Assembly (NCBI GenBank): GCA_963789515.1
Contig: CAWBKW010000001.1
Location: 62,001-126,000, forward strand
Direction of reading: 5' to 3'
Origin: JBAXEO01 sp963789515
GTDB taxonomy: Bacteria > Actinomycetota > Coriobacteriia > Anaerosomatales > JAAXUF01
DNA length: 64,000 nt
The position numbers and the translations under genes are program-made. Under the pieces are notes generated by a model that was not told where the DNA came from, made no database searches, and saw only the letters and a program-made list of their open reading frames with translations. Of the stretch, positions 1-7,666 are shown in pieces (position 1 is the first letter of the stretch; each line of letters opens with the position of its first letter).

Positions 1-2
1 AG

Positions 3-1082
3 GACCTCGCCGATTCGTACAACACCATGGCCTCCACCCTGGGCGAGGCGTTCGGCGCGATCCAGGAGAGCCGGCGTCAGATCGCGGCGGTCGTGGAGTC
101 GATGGCCGAGGGAGTCGTCGCATTCGACTCCACAGGAGTGGTGCTCGTCACCAACCCGGAGGCCGTCCGGTTGCTCGCCGCATCCGGCCGCGACCTGCTG
201 GGCACGACCGTGGAGACGATCACCGCCGAGCCGACCGTGCTCGAGGTCGTGCGCAAGGCACTGGCCGGAGAGAGCGCGGCGGAGACGGTGTCGCTCGGCC
301 AGTTCATCGTGCTGCTCCACTGCACTCCCCTGCTCGACGCCGACTCCGCAGTGGACGGCGCCGTGCTGCTGCTCGCCGACGTGACCGAGCAGCACCGCGT
401 CGAGGACGCGCAGCGCCGGTTCGTCGCCGACGCGAGCCACGAGATGCGCACGCCGATCGCGGCGCTCAAGGGGATGCTCGAGCTGCTGGCCGACGGAGCC
501 AAGGACGTGCCCGAGGTCAGGGACGACTTCATCCGAACGATGCAGGTCGAGTCGGACCGGCTCGGCCGGCTCGTCGCCGACCTGCTCACGCTCGCGCGGC
601 TCGAGTCGGGGAGCCTGCGGCTTCGGGTCACATCGGAGTTCGTCACCGACCTTCTCGGCGATGTCGCGGGCGTCATGCAGACGCTTGCCGAGCAGGCCGG
701 AGTGACGCTCTCCGTCGAGGTGCCTGACGAAGACGTGCGCGTGCTCGCCGATCGGGACAGGGTCGTGCAGGTGCTGTTGAGCTTCACCGACAACGCGCTG
801 AAGCACTCGCCTTCCGGCGCGACGGTCCACCTGTGCGCGAAGCGCGCGGGGGACTCCGTTCTCCTGGAGGTGACCGACGAGGGCCCGGGCATCGAGCCGG
901 AGGAGGTCTCCCGCGTCTTCGAGCGCTTCTACCGGACCGACACGGCGCGCGCGGGAGGCGGGGGCACGGGTCTTGGACTCGCCATCGCTAAGGAGATCGT
1001 CGAGGCCCACGGCTCGAGCATCGACGTCCGTTCGACCCTGGGTGCGGGAACGACCTTCAGCTTCGCGCTGCCCCCCGCCTGA
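3..1082 (+). CDS. Sensor histidine kinase, PhoR/WalK-like (5' end outside window)
   Basis: Membrane sensor kinase that autophosphorylates on His and passes phosphate to a response regulator, probably encoded just upstream. The frame is open from the window edge and begins in the last helix of a HAMP linker (DLADSYNTMA), so the transmembrane and sensor parts are missing. The ATG at 27 lies inside HAMP and is not a real start. Then follow a PAS domain (about 110 residues), the H-box DASHEMRTPI with the phospho-acceptor His, an N-box (DNALKHSP), G1 (DEGPGIE), F-box (FERFYRTD) and G2 (GGTGLGLAIAKEI). PAS plus this H-box type is usual for PhoR/WalK kinases of phosphate or cell-wall stress, but the ligand cannot be told. 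The frame is intact to its stop. Confidence 0.9.
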   Translation, partial: DLADSYNTMASTLGEAFGAIQESRRQIAAVVESMAEGVVAFDSTGVVLVTNPEAVRLLAASGRDLLGTTVETITAEPTVLEVVRKALAGESAAETVSLGQFIVLLHCTPLLDADSAVDGAVLLLADVTEQHRVEDAQRRFVADASHEMRTPIAALKGMLELLADGAKDVPEVRDDFIRTMQVESDRLGRLVADLLTLARLESGSLRLRVTSEFVTDLLGDVAGVMQTLAEQAGVTLSVEVPDEDVRVLADRDRVVQVLLSFTDNALKHSPSGATVHLCAKRAGDSVLLEVTDEGPGIEPEEVSRVFERFYRTDTARAGGGGTGLGLAIAKEIVEAHGSSIDVRSTLGAGTTFSFALPPA

Positions 1083-1234
1083 CGAGCACCGAGCGGCGAG
1101 CCGAGCGCGAACACGCTCACAAAACCCTAACGAGACCGCAACCGCCCACGAACCTGCCCCGGCTCGGAGAGGGCGATAGTCTCCTTGGGAGTAACCGAGG
1201 GCCATGCGGCCCAGACAGTGGGAGGTAGAGGGCC

Positions 1235-1806
1235 ATGTCACTCGCCCTCGTAGCAGTCCTCGTGATCGGCGGACTCGTCGGCGCGCTGGCGCTCATCGTT
1301 CTCGTTCCGCTGACGTTCGGGCTGATGGCCTACGACGTCGTGACGTCACGCACCGACCAGCCTGTCCAGACGGAGAATGCGAGCACGCGCATCGCCGTCG
1401 AGCGCGGGAGTCGCCCGGGCGTTCGTATCTGCTGGGCGGCGCATTCTGGGCTGTCGCGAGCTTCGCCGGTCTCTACTCGTTCCGCCAGTCGGGCGTTGGC
1501 GACGCACTGACCGCGGCGTTCATCGTTCTGGCAGCATGCGCGGCGACCCTCGTGGTCGGCTGGTACTTCGAGCGTGCCACCGCCGTACTGTTGCTGGCCG
1601 CTTCGCTGGCTGTCGTGGTCTGGGGCGTCGTGTACCAGTTCGAGATGGGCGTGTGGATGATCATGACGCTCGCGCTCATCGGCCCCATGGTGACCGCTGC
1701 CGCGCTGTTCTGGCTCGCCCGCCGGGACCAGGATGCCTACGAGCACGCGACGGCGCTCCGTCCCCAGCTCGCACTCGTCTTCTCCGCGAGAAGCACCATC
1801 GCCTGA
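1235..1806 (+). CDS. Small multi-span membrane protein, unknown function (frame-interrupted)
   Basis: The ATG at 1235 follows a good ribosome site (GGAGGTAG). The first frame gives one strongly hydrophobic helix ending in PLTFGLMAYDVV. Near 1400-1420 coding potential moves to another frame, which adds about four helices (e.g. SYLLGGAFWAVASFAGLYSF, MIMTLALIGPMVTAAALFWL) and a charged tail, with stop at 1806. I read this as one gene of about 190 residues with a one-base shift in a G/C run. Two separate genes is the alternative, but the second frame has no ribosome site of its own. Family not recognised. A perfect hairpin follows the stop. Confidence 0.55.
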
Positions 1807-1834
1807 TCGCAGGCGCACCACTGATCGACACTTC

Positions 1835-1858
1835 GAGGGCCGGCGCAAGCCGGCCCTC
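1835..1858 (+). terminator. Hairpin terminator after the 1235-1806 gene
   Basis: Perfect 10-bp inverted repeat (GAGGGCCGGC / GCCGGCCCTC) around a GCAA tetraloop, 28 bases after the stop. The tail is only weakly T-rich, as is common in high-GC genomes. Confidence 0.7.
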
Positions 1859-1925
1859 TGCGTTGTGGGGATTCGCGACCCCCGGGGGGGAATCCTCATG
1901 GAGTGCCCCGTGGAGAGGATCGCCC

Positions 1926-2474
1926 GTGTCCGCGCTCATCAGGATCCCCGGATTGAGTTCGATAGGTTATCTGCTCGGTATCGTGGTCTTCTCGACGTAC
2001 ACCATCGCACGCACTGAGAACCGATCCCGGGCGTTGGACCTCGAGATCGTGCTGATGTACTCGATCGGCATCACCGGCTTCAGCCAGATATCGAACTTCG
2101 TGTTGCATGCGTTCTTCGGTGAGATGGTTGCACGCTCCATCGGCTGGCCGGCGGGCAACCTCTTCCAGCTCGAGGTCGCCGGCGCCAATCTCGCAATCGG
2201 GTTGATCGGATTCCTGGGATTCTGGCGTATGGACTTCTGGCTGCCGTACCTGATCGCCAAGGCGATCTTCGGCTGGACTGCCGGTGTGGCGCACATCGTC
2301 GATCTCACGGGACGCGGGAACGCTGCCGTGGGCAACGCCGGGCCCATTCTGTATCTCGACTTCCTGATCCCGCTGGTGCTCATCGGTCTCTACATCGCCT
2401 ACCGTCGGAGCCAAGAGGGCGCGCCCGGCGTCGTTCGCATCCGCCCGCTCGCCGAACGGCGGGCCCGCGGTTGA
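1926..2474 (+). CDS. DUF6790 family integral membrane protein
   Basis: GTG start at 1926 with a purine-rich ribosome site (TGGAGAGG) seven bases upstream; product 182 residues. The sequence shows about five membrane helices. The stretch around SIGWPAGNLFQLEVAGANLA, followed by GLIGFLGFW, is the hallmark I know from DUF6790 proteins (IGWP-G-x-FQ-EV---NL). The function of the family is unknown. The neighbours are also membrane proteins, separated by a terminator upstream and a fresh promoter-like stretch downstream, so it is probably monocistronic. The frame is intact. Confidence 0.7.
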   Translation: MSALIRIPGLSSIGYLLGIVVFSTYTIARTENRSRALDLEIVLMYSIGITGFSQISNFVLHAFFGEMVARSIGWPAGNLFQLEVAGANLAIGLIGFLGFWRMDFWLPYLIAKAIFGWTAGVAHIVDLTGRGNAAVGNAGPILYLDFLIPLVLIGLYIAYRRSQEGAPGVVRIRPLAERRARG

Positions 2475-2658
2475 CCCTCGCGGCACCGATCAGCACTACG
2501 GGTGAACCCGCGTGCACGAAGCCGCCGAACGTCCGATGCCGAACGGTAGACTGCGGCTCCAGCCGCCTCTCTTTCGGCACACCAGCCGCGAGGATTCGTC
2601 CGCTATCGGGCATACTGAAGTCGAGTTCGATCCGCGTCCGGTCAGAACAGGAACGCCC

Positions 2659-4944
2659 GTGGCAGATGCCGCCCCCGAGGTCCCCTCTCCACTACCGGGC
2701 GCCTATCCCGAATGGGAGGGCAAGCGGGCCAGCGACTACGAACTCGCCGTGCGGATCGATACGCGCACGGACGGCCCGATCGTCGTGTTGCTCCACGGTC
2801 TGAACTCGGACGCCACCGACTGGCAGCCCGTGATCGACGACTTCCCGATGGACTATCGGATCATCGCTGTCGACCTGTTGGGCTATGGCGAGTCTCCCAA
2901 GCCCGTCGATATCGACTACAGCTGCGCCGATCACGTAGCGGCCATTCACAACACGCTGGCCAAGCTCGATCTCGATGACCAGTTCCTGCTCGTCGGATAC
3001 TCCCTCGGTGGCGATATCGCCCTCAACTACGCGGCGACCCACCCCGAGGAGGTCCGCCGGCTGTTCATGCTCTCGGCACCCTTCTACCTCCCAGCGGAGG
3101 AGTTCGAGAAGAAGAGCTTCTCCTTCCACTACGTGCAACAGAGTCTGCAAGAGTGGGCCTGGCGGGTCCTGCGCTCGGTTCCGGACGACTTCTCAAGGCT
3201 CTTCAACCAGATGGACACGAAAGGCACGGCGCTCCACGAACTTGCTGCCAACGTGATGCGCACCTCTGACGTCGATCGCGCCTGGACGATCATGGGCAAG
3301 CAGCTCAACAACGCGATCCAAGGTGTGGACTTTCCCGGGAACCTGCCGAGGATCACTATGCCTACCGTGTTCGCTCTCGGCGTGCGTGACCCCATCGTGC
3401 GCCAGGACCTCGTGCCGGCACTGCGGCGGCTCAAACCGGACATGGAGATCCGGCGGATCCAAGGCCTGAACGCCAACCACTTCATGCTCCTCAACATCCC
3501 GGACATGGTGGGTCGCGAGGTGATGAAGGACGAAGTGAACCGGCTGCACTTCCCCCGTCGTTTCGGCGCCGGGCAGCCCATGGCGCTCCTTCACGGACAG
3601 GCGGCATCGTCGCAGTACTGGATGCCGTTCACGAACGCCTTGGCTGGAGACAACGACGTCGCCGTGGTGGACCTGCTCGGCTTCGGCGCCTCTCCCAAGC
3701 CAATCTCGTACTCGTATTCGCTCGATGACCACGTGCGGCTGCTGCACCACACTCTCTCGACCCGCTTCAGCCCCAAGCCGATGCGCCTCGTGGGTCAGGC
3801 TCTGGGGGCGTTCGTCGCACTCGGCTACGCAGCCAAGTACCCGGAACACGTGGTCGACCTCACGCTCTTCGACATGCCGGTCATGCTCGACGATGAGCAG
3901 CGCAAACGGTTTCCCACGGCCGTCGGTGGCTCGGCCTCGGCCGAGGAGATCGTGGCCGCTGTCGACGCGGTGCACGCTCGACTGAACGACACCCTGGATC
4001 GCGACTTCGCCAGCAGGATCGGCGGCGACGCCTACGCGAGTCGCGCAGTGCCTGCCATTCGCAGCATCTCGGAGATCGTGGGAAGACAGGACGTGCCGGC
4101 GCTGCTCGACGCGGTCAGCGTGCCGGTCAAGTTCGTCTACGCCGAGAACGACGCGACCGTCGTGCCTGACTTCATCACCGCGCTGGAGACCGCCTACGAC
4201 AACGTGACCTCGGTGAAACTGCCGGGCAACGGCAACCTCCCCGTGACTCAGCCCGCGTCTTCGCTCAGGGCGATAGACCCGAGCGTGTCTGAGGCCGTCG
4301 TGGACGCTGCGGTCAAGGCGACCAAGAACAACAAGTGGTGGGTCGGTGGGGCGAGCGCGGTACAGATCCTCCAGAGCGCCGACATCGCGATCATGACGCG
4401 CGGAATACTCATGCTCGCCGCAGGAATCGTCCTGGTGGCCTTGACCGGTATCCCGATGCACACGTTCCCGTCGCGCCTACTCGCGTTGTTCGCGGCCGGC
4501 TACGTTCTCTTCGAAAGCGCCCAGACGATCGTCGGAGCCATCGGACTGCGCAGCGCGAAGAAGGCCTGGATCAGCTTCGGCCTCATCGGCCTCGTTGGTG
4601 TGGTGGCGGGCGTGTACCTGCTGCTGAACAAGACGTTGAGTATCGCCCTGATCATGCTGGTGGTCGCCATCCGCTCCTTCTTCGTCGGAACGTTCGACCT
4701 CATAGCCGCGTGGCAGGTCGACCGTGCCCCCGTCGCCCGGTGGTGGCTGGTGTTCCAGGGTGTCTTGGCCCTCTCGTTCGTAGGGCTCATCGTCTTCGCC
4801 CCGGAACTGAGCGTGCGAGTTCTCGTCTACGTCCTCGAGGGGTATCTGATCGTCTCGGGCATCTCGATGATCGGCTATGCCTGGCACTCGCGCAGGATCG
4901 CACGGAGGGTGACCGAGGCTAGGTCACACCGGCCGAAGCCCTAG
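2659..4944 (+). CDS. Tandem alpha/beta-hydrolase (active + inactive copy) fused to HdeD-like membrane domain
   Basis: GTG at 2659 with AGGAA upstream gives 761 residues; in-frame starts further up (2512) look like intergenic sequence. Domain 1 (about residues 30-290) has the oxyanion HG, nucleophile motif GYSLGG (Ser about 115), an Asp (GVRDP) and a His (NANHF). Domain 2 (about 300-540) repeats the fold (LLHGQ, AENDATVVPD), but the nucleophile motif reads GQALGA and the His position is Asn (NGNLP), so it should be catalytically dead. The last 200 residues carry about six helices in paired repeats typical of DUF308/HdeD acid-stress proteins. Inference: a membrane-anchored esterase or lipase with a regulatory pseudo-domain. 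Intact frame, single gene. Confidence 0.8.
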   Translation: MADAAPEVPSPLPGAYPEWEGKRASDYELAVRIDTRTDGPIVVLLHGLNSDATDWQPVIDDFPMDYRIIAVDLLGYGESPKPVDIDYSCADHVAAIHNTLAKLDLDDQFLLVGYSLGGDIALNYAATHPEEVRRLFMLSAPFYLPAEEFEKKSFSFHYVQQSLQEWAWRVLRSVPDDFSRLFNQMDTKGTALHELAANVMRTSDVDRAWTIMGKQLNNAIQGVDFPGNLPRITMPTVFALGVRDPIVRQDLVPALRRLKPDMEIRRIQGLNANHFMLLNIPDMVGREVMKDEVNRLHFPRRFGAGQPMALLHGQAASSQYWMPFTNALAGDNDVAVVDLLGFGASPKPISYSYSLDDHVRLLHHTLSTRFSPKPMRLVGQALGAFVALGYAAKYPEHVVDLTLFDMPVMLDDEQRKRFPTAVGGSASAEEIVAAVDAVHARLNDTLDRDFASRIGGDAYASRAVPAIRSISEIVGRQDVPALLDAVSVPVKFVYAENDATVVPDFITALETAYDNVTSVKLPGNGNLPVTQPASSLRAIDPSVSEAVVDAAVKATKNNKWWVGGASAVQILQSADIAIMTRGILMLAAGIVLVALTGIPMHTFPSRLLALFAAGYVLFESAQTIVGAIGLRSAKKAWISFGLIGLVGVVAGVYLLLNKTLSIALIMLVVAIRSFFVGTFDLIAAWQVDRAPVARWWLVFQGVLALSFVGLIVFAPELSVRVLVYVLEGYLIVSGISMIGYAWHSRRIARRVTEARSHRPKP

Positions 4945-5029
4945 CTGTCGGGCCCATCAGACGACGGTGATAGCTGCCCGTTCCCTCCCCGTCCGTGCTC
5001 CCCGAACCCGGCTCTGCATGCGCCGCTGG

Positions 5030-5035
5030 TACACT
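5030..5035 (+). promoter_or_regulatory. -10 box (TACACT) for a probably leaderless mRNA
   Basis: TACACT matches the TATAAT consensus at four of six positions and ends seven bases before the ATG at 5043, so transcription would start at or next to the start codon. No ribosome-binding sequence lies between. No strong -35 is visible. Confidence 0.4.
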
Positions 5036-5042
5036 AGTCGTT

Positions 5043-5951
5043 ATGTCCCATCAGCGAACAATCAATCTTGCGCTGGTCATCGCACTCACGGTAGGTCTCG
5101 TGGGGCTTCCCGTGGCATCTGCGGCCGGCGCGCCCTCGGCCGCCCAGACGTCAGCCGACCGCGCACGCGTGGATCGCGCAGTCAAGAAGCTGGAGGCGGC
5201 CCGGAAGCGGTCTGCGGCCCTTTCCGCGCGCGCCGAGCAGGCCTCCGCTGAGCTGGACCGCGTGCTGGCAGACCAGCAGAAAGCCCGCGACCGGCTCGGC
5301 TCGCGCGCACTCACGATGTACCGCCTCGGCGAGACCTCCTACGTCTCGGTGCTGTTCGGAGCCACGACCTACGAGCAGTTCACCTCGCGCTGGGACCTGT
5401 TGACCCGCATGAACCGGCAGGACGCCGCTGACCTTCTCGAACTGAAGGCGGCACGCGCCAAAGCGGAGCGATCGGCCAAGTCCGTGATGGAGTTGCAGGC
5501 CGAAGAGGCGCGCGCGGTCGATGATGCGGAGAAGGAAGCCACGCGCGCGCGCAAGGAACTCGCGGCGAGCCAATCCGCACTCAGGGAGTACGAGGCCCGC
5601 ACCGCCAAGGTGGCCAAGCCGGCCGCGGCCGCCAAGAAGGGTGATGCGACGCCGCAGCTCAGTGGGTCCGGCGCCTGGAAGTCCGGTGTCGCCTCGCACT
5701 ACTCGAAGACCTTCACCGGACGCGGCGCGAGCGGCGCGAGGATCGGCCCGTACTCGATGATGGTCGCCCACGAGACGCTGCCGTTCCACACGCTCATCGA
5801 ATTCGAGTACAACGGCAAGCGCGCGGTGGCCAGCGTCGAGGACCGGGGTCCCTACTCGTCGGGGCGCTCCTTCGACCTGGGTCCCGGGATAGTGCGGGCC
5901 CTCGGGTTCAACGGCGTGCACACCGTGCGGTACCGCATCGTCAAGCGCTAG
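5043..5951 (+). CDS. Secreted coiled-coil / RlpA-like double-psi beta-barrel protein
   Basis: 302 residues. A classic signal peptide (positive N-terminus, hydrophobic core, cleavage after VASAAG) is followed by a long coiled coil (about residues 40-205) rich in Ala, Glu, Arg and Lys like that of PcsB/CwlO-type cell-wall hydrolases, then an Ala/Lys linker. The C-terminal 95 residues (GVASHYSKTFTGRGASG ... VEDRGPYSSGRSFDLGPG ... ALGFNGVHTVRYRI) are an RlpA-like double-psi barrel, including the RGPY and the D-L-x-P elements. Expected to act outside the membrane on peptidoglycan, with the coiled coil as a regulatory arm as in FtsEX-controlled enzymes. ATG at 5043 chosen because the signal peptide begins there. 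Intact. Confidence 0.85.
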   Translation: MSHQRTINLALVIALTVGLVGLPVASAAGAPSAAQTSADRARVDRAVKKLEAARKRSAALSARAEQASAELDRVLADQQKARDRLGSRALTMYRLGETSYVSVLFGATTYEQFTSRWDLLTRMNRQDAADLLELKAARAKAERSAKSVMELQAEEARAVDDAEKEATRARKELAASQSALREYEARTAKVAKPAAAAKKGDATPQLSGSGAWKSGVASHYSKTFTGRGASGARIGPYSMMVAHETLPFHTLIEFEYNGKRAVASVEDRGPYSSGRSFDLGPGIVRALGFNGVHTVRYRIVKR

Positions 5952-6005
5952 GCGGAACGGCCCGTAGCTTTGCGCGCCGCGAGCCCCGACCCACCGGTGC
6001 CCCTC

Positions 6006-6830
6006 TCAGCCGCCGAGCGGCTCGGCCACGACGATCATCCCGGGTGATTCGTCCGCGAGCGGCGAGCGGTCGTAGTCTCCGTACAGGGCTGCGATGCGGA
6101 AGCCGGTGCGAGCCAGGAGATGCTCGAGCTCGTATCGGAACACGAAGCGCATGGGGAACGTCTCGGTGACCCGCCGAGAAGTACCGTCCGCCTCGACGAT
6201 CTCGTAGGTGACCTGACAGTCATTGCACTGCAGTGAGCGGTTGCAGCCGAGCACGGTGGCCCAGCTGCGGACCTCCCGGCCACCCGTCCACTCGGCAGTT
6301 CCGGCGCTCGTGCCGTTGTCGGCCGACTCGTCAGCGGCCACGTTGCTGGGCGCGGGATCTGGATTGATGAGGTCGAGCACGAGCGTTCCCCCCGGCAGCA
6401 GATGGTTGCGGCACCGCTCGAGGCACGCCAGCTGCTCCTCCACCGTGCGCAGGTGGTGGAAGCTGCCGAAGGCGCAGTAGATCTGCGCGAACCGCCGCCC
6501 GAGGTCGAACGAGGTCATGTCCCCCTCGAGCAGCGTCACGCGATCGCGAACCGCCGGTGGCTCCGCCTGCAGCTTTACGCGGCCACGCGCGAGCATGGGC
6601 TCGGACAGGTCGATGCCGACCACCTCGTGACCGGCCCGCGCGAGTGGCAGCAGCACGCGCCCGGTTCCGCAGCCCAGTTCGAGCAGCGGCCCCGCACTCA
6701 CTGCAGGGACAACCGTTTGCCAGAAGGCGATGTCAGCACAATCGGCGTAGACGGCATCGTAGAGCTCGGCGAGTTCGGCCGATCGATAGGCGTTGTAGTC
6801 GTCCACGTCGCACCTCGGCCCGCTCGGCAT
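6006..6830 (-). CDS. Class I SAM-dependent methyltransferase
   Basis: 274 residues, intact. Motif I is LLELGCGTGRVLLPLARAG (SAM glycine loop), followed by an acidic ribose-binding strand (VVGIDLSE), a motif II region (LLEGDMTSFDL) and motif III near HLLPGGTLVLDL. The Methyltransf_25/11-type fold is clear; the substrate is not. The C-terminal part contains ETFPMRFVFRYELEHLLARTGF, usual for small-molecule methyltransferases of this class. It stands alone: the upstream SHOCT gene ends about 200 bases before it, behind a hairpin. Confidence 0.85.
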   Translation of the reverse strand: MPSGPRCDVDDYNAYRSAELAELYDAVYADCADIAFWQTVVPAVSAGPLLELGCGTGRVLLPLARAGHEVVGIDLSEPMLARGRVKLQAEPPAVRDRVTLLEGDMTSFDLGRRFAQIYCAFGSFHHLRTVEEQLACLERCRNHLLPGGTLVLDLINPDPAPSNVAADESADNGTSAGTAEWTGGREVRSWATVLGCNRSLQCNDCQVTYEIVEADGTSRRVTETFPMRFVFRYELEHLLARTGFRIAALYGDYDRSPLADESPGMIVVAEPLGG

Positions 6831-6926
6831 TCATCAGACTCGGGCAATGGTATCACCGGTGCGGCCGAGGCCTTTCGCCGGCGTGCGGGATGGGCTTCCA
6901 CGGGGTCACACGCCATTCGATACGCG

Positions 6927-6960
6927 CAGGAGCCCCCAGCCGAATCGCTGAGGGCTCCTG
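6927..6960 (-). terminator. Hairpin terminator downstream of the SHOCT gene
   Basis: CAGGAGCCC pairs with GGGCTCCTG, and the stem continues inward through CAGC/GCTG, giving a long interrupted hairpin between the minus-strand SHOCT gene (ends 7031) and the methyltransferase gene. Confidence 0.6.
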
Positions 6961-7030
6961 TCTGTGAACGGTTGATCCGCAAGGCACCGGACCCGACTCG
7001 GGCCGTGCCTCGGTCATGCCGGGCAGAACG

Positions 7031-7420
7031 CTACGCGAGAGCCTTGGCCTTGATGGCGTCGAACTCGGCCTGCGTGATCGAGCCCTTCTCGAGGAGCGCC
7101 TGGGCCTTGGCGATATCGTCGACGGACGAGCCGCCCGCGAGTCGCGCCTGCGTCGCCTGCGCCTCAGCCATCATGCGCTGGTCCTGCTCGGTGTTCTTGG
7201 GGCGCACGATCACGTAGATCAGGATACCGATGAACGGCACGATGAAGATCAGCAGGATCCAGCCGGCCTTGCCCCAGCCCGAGAGGTTCTCGCGAGAGAA
7301 GATATCGGCGAAGATCCTGACGAACATCCAGATGACGATGAAGACCAGGTAGAACATGAACATCCACCAGAAGAACTCCAGAACCGGATTCTGGCTGAAG
7401 GCAGTGCTGCTTCCAAACAT
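7031..7420 (-). CDS. Small membrane protein with PLDc_N-like helices and C-terminal SHOCT domain
   Basis: 129 residues from the ATG at 7420, which has a GAGGGGG ribosome site. Two helices (WMFMFYLVFIVIWMFVRIF and WILLIFIVPFIGILIYVIV) separated by a short charged loop and followed by RPKN match the PLD-nuclease N-terminal (PLDc_N) anchor. The last 30 residues (SSVDDIAKAQALLEKGSI, then TQAEFDAIKAKAL) form a SHOCT oligomerisation motif. No catalytic domain is present. Such proteins are common stress-associated membrane proteins of unknown role. The cardiolipin synthase at 30.4 kb uses the same anchor. Intact. Confidence 0.8.
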   Translation of the reverse strand: MFGSSTAFSQNPVLEFFWWMFMFYLVFIVIWMFVRIFADIFSRENLSGWGKAGWILLIFIVPFIGILIYVIVRPKNTEQDQRMMAEAQATQARLAGGSSVDDIAKAQALLEKGSITQAEFDAIKAKALA

Positions 7421-7666
7421 ATGGACTCCCCCTCGTTGAAGTTCAAGCTGGCAGAGACGTCGCGACTGTGCGCGACGGCGCAACGAACGTGAGCGCGGGT
7501 ACACCGTACACCAAGCACGAGCGCCGCGGGAGTATGCGGTGAGCTGTCCACGCAGCTCGGCCGAGGACGCAGTCAGCCGAAGCACGCCCTCACCGCAACG
7601 CAGATGCACGGCGCGGGGGGCGGGACCTGCGGATCACGCCGCGCTGCGACGCTTTACCGACATGGC

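Noticed and set aside
77..892. Long minus-strand open frame under the histidine kinase
   Set aside because: Ser/Arg/Thr-rich shadow of the GC-rich kinase gene; no domain and no start signal.
1083..1234. Pho-box-like direct repeats after the PhoR-like kinase
   Set aside because: ACAAAACCCTAACGAG does not match the 7+4 spacing of Pho boxes.
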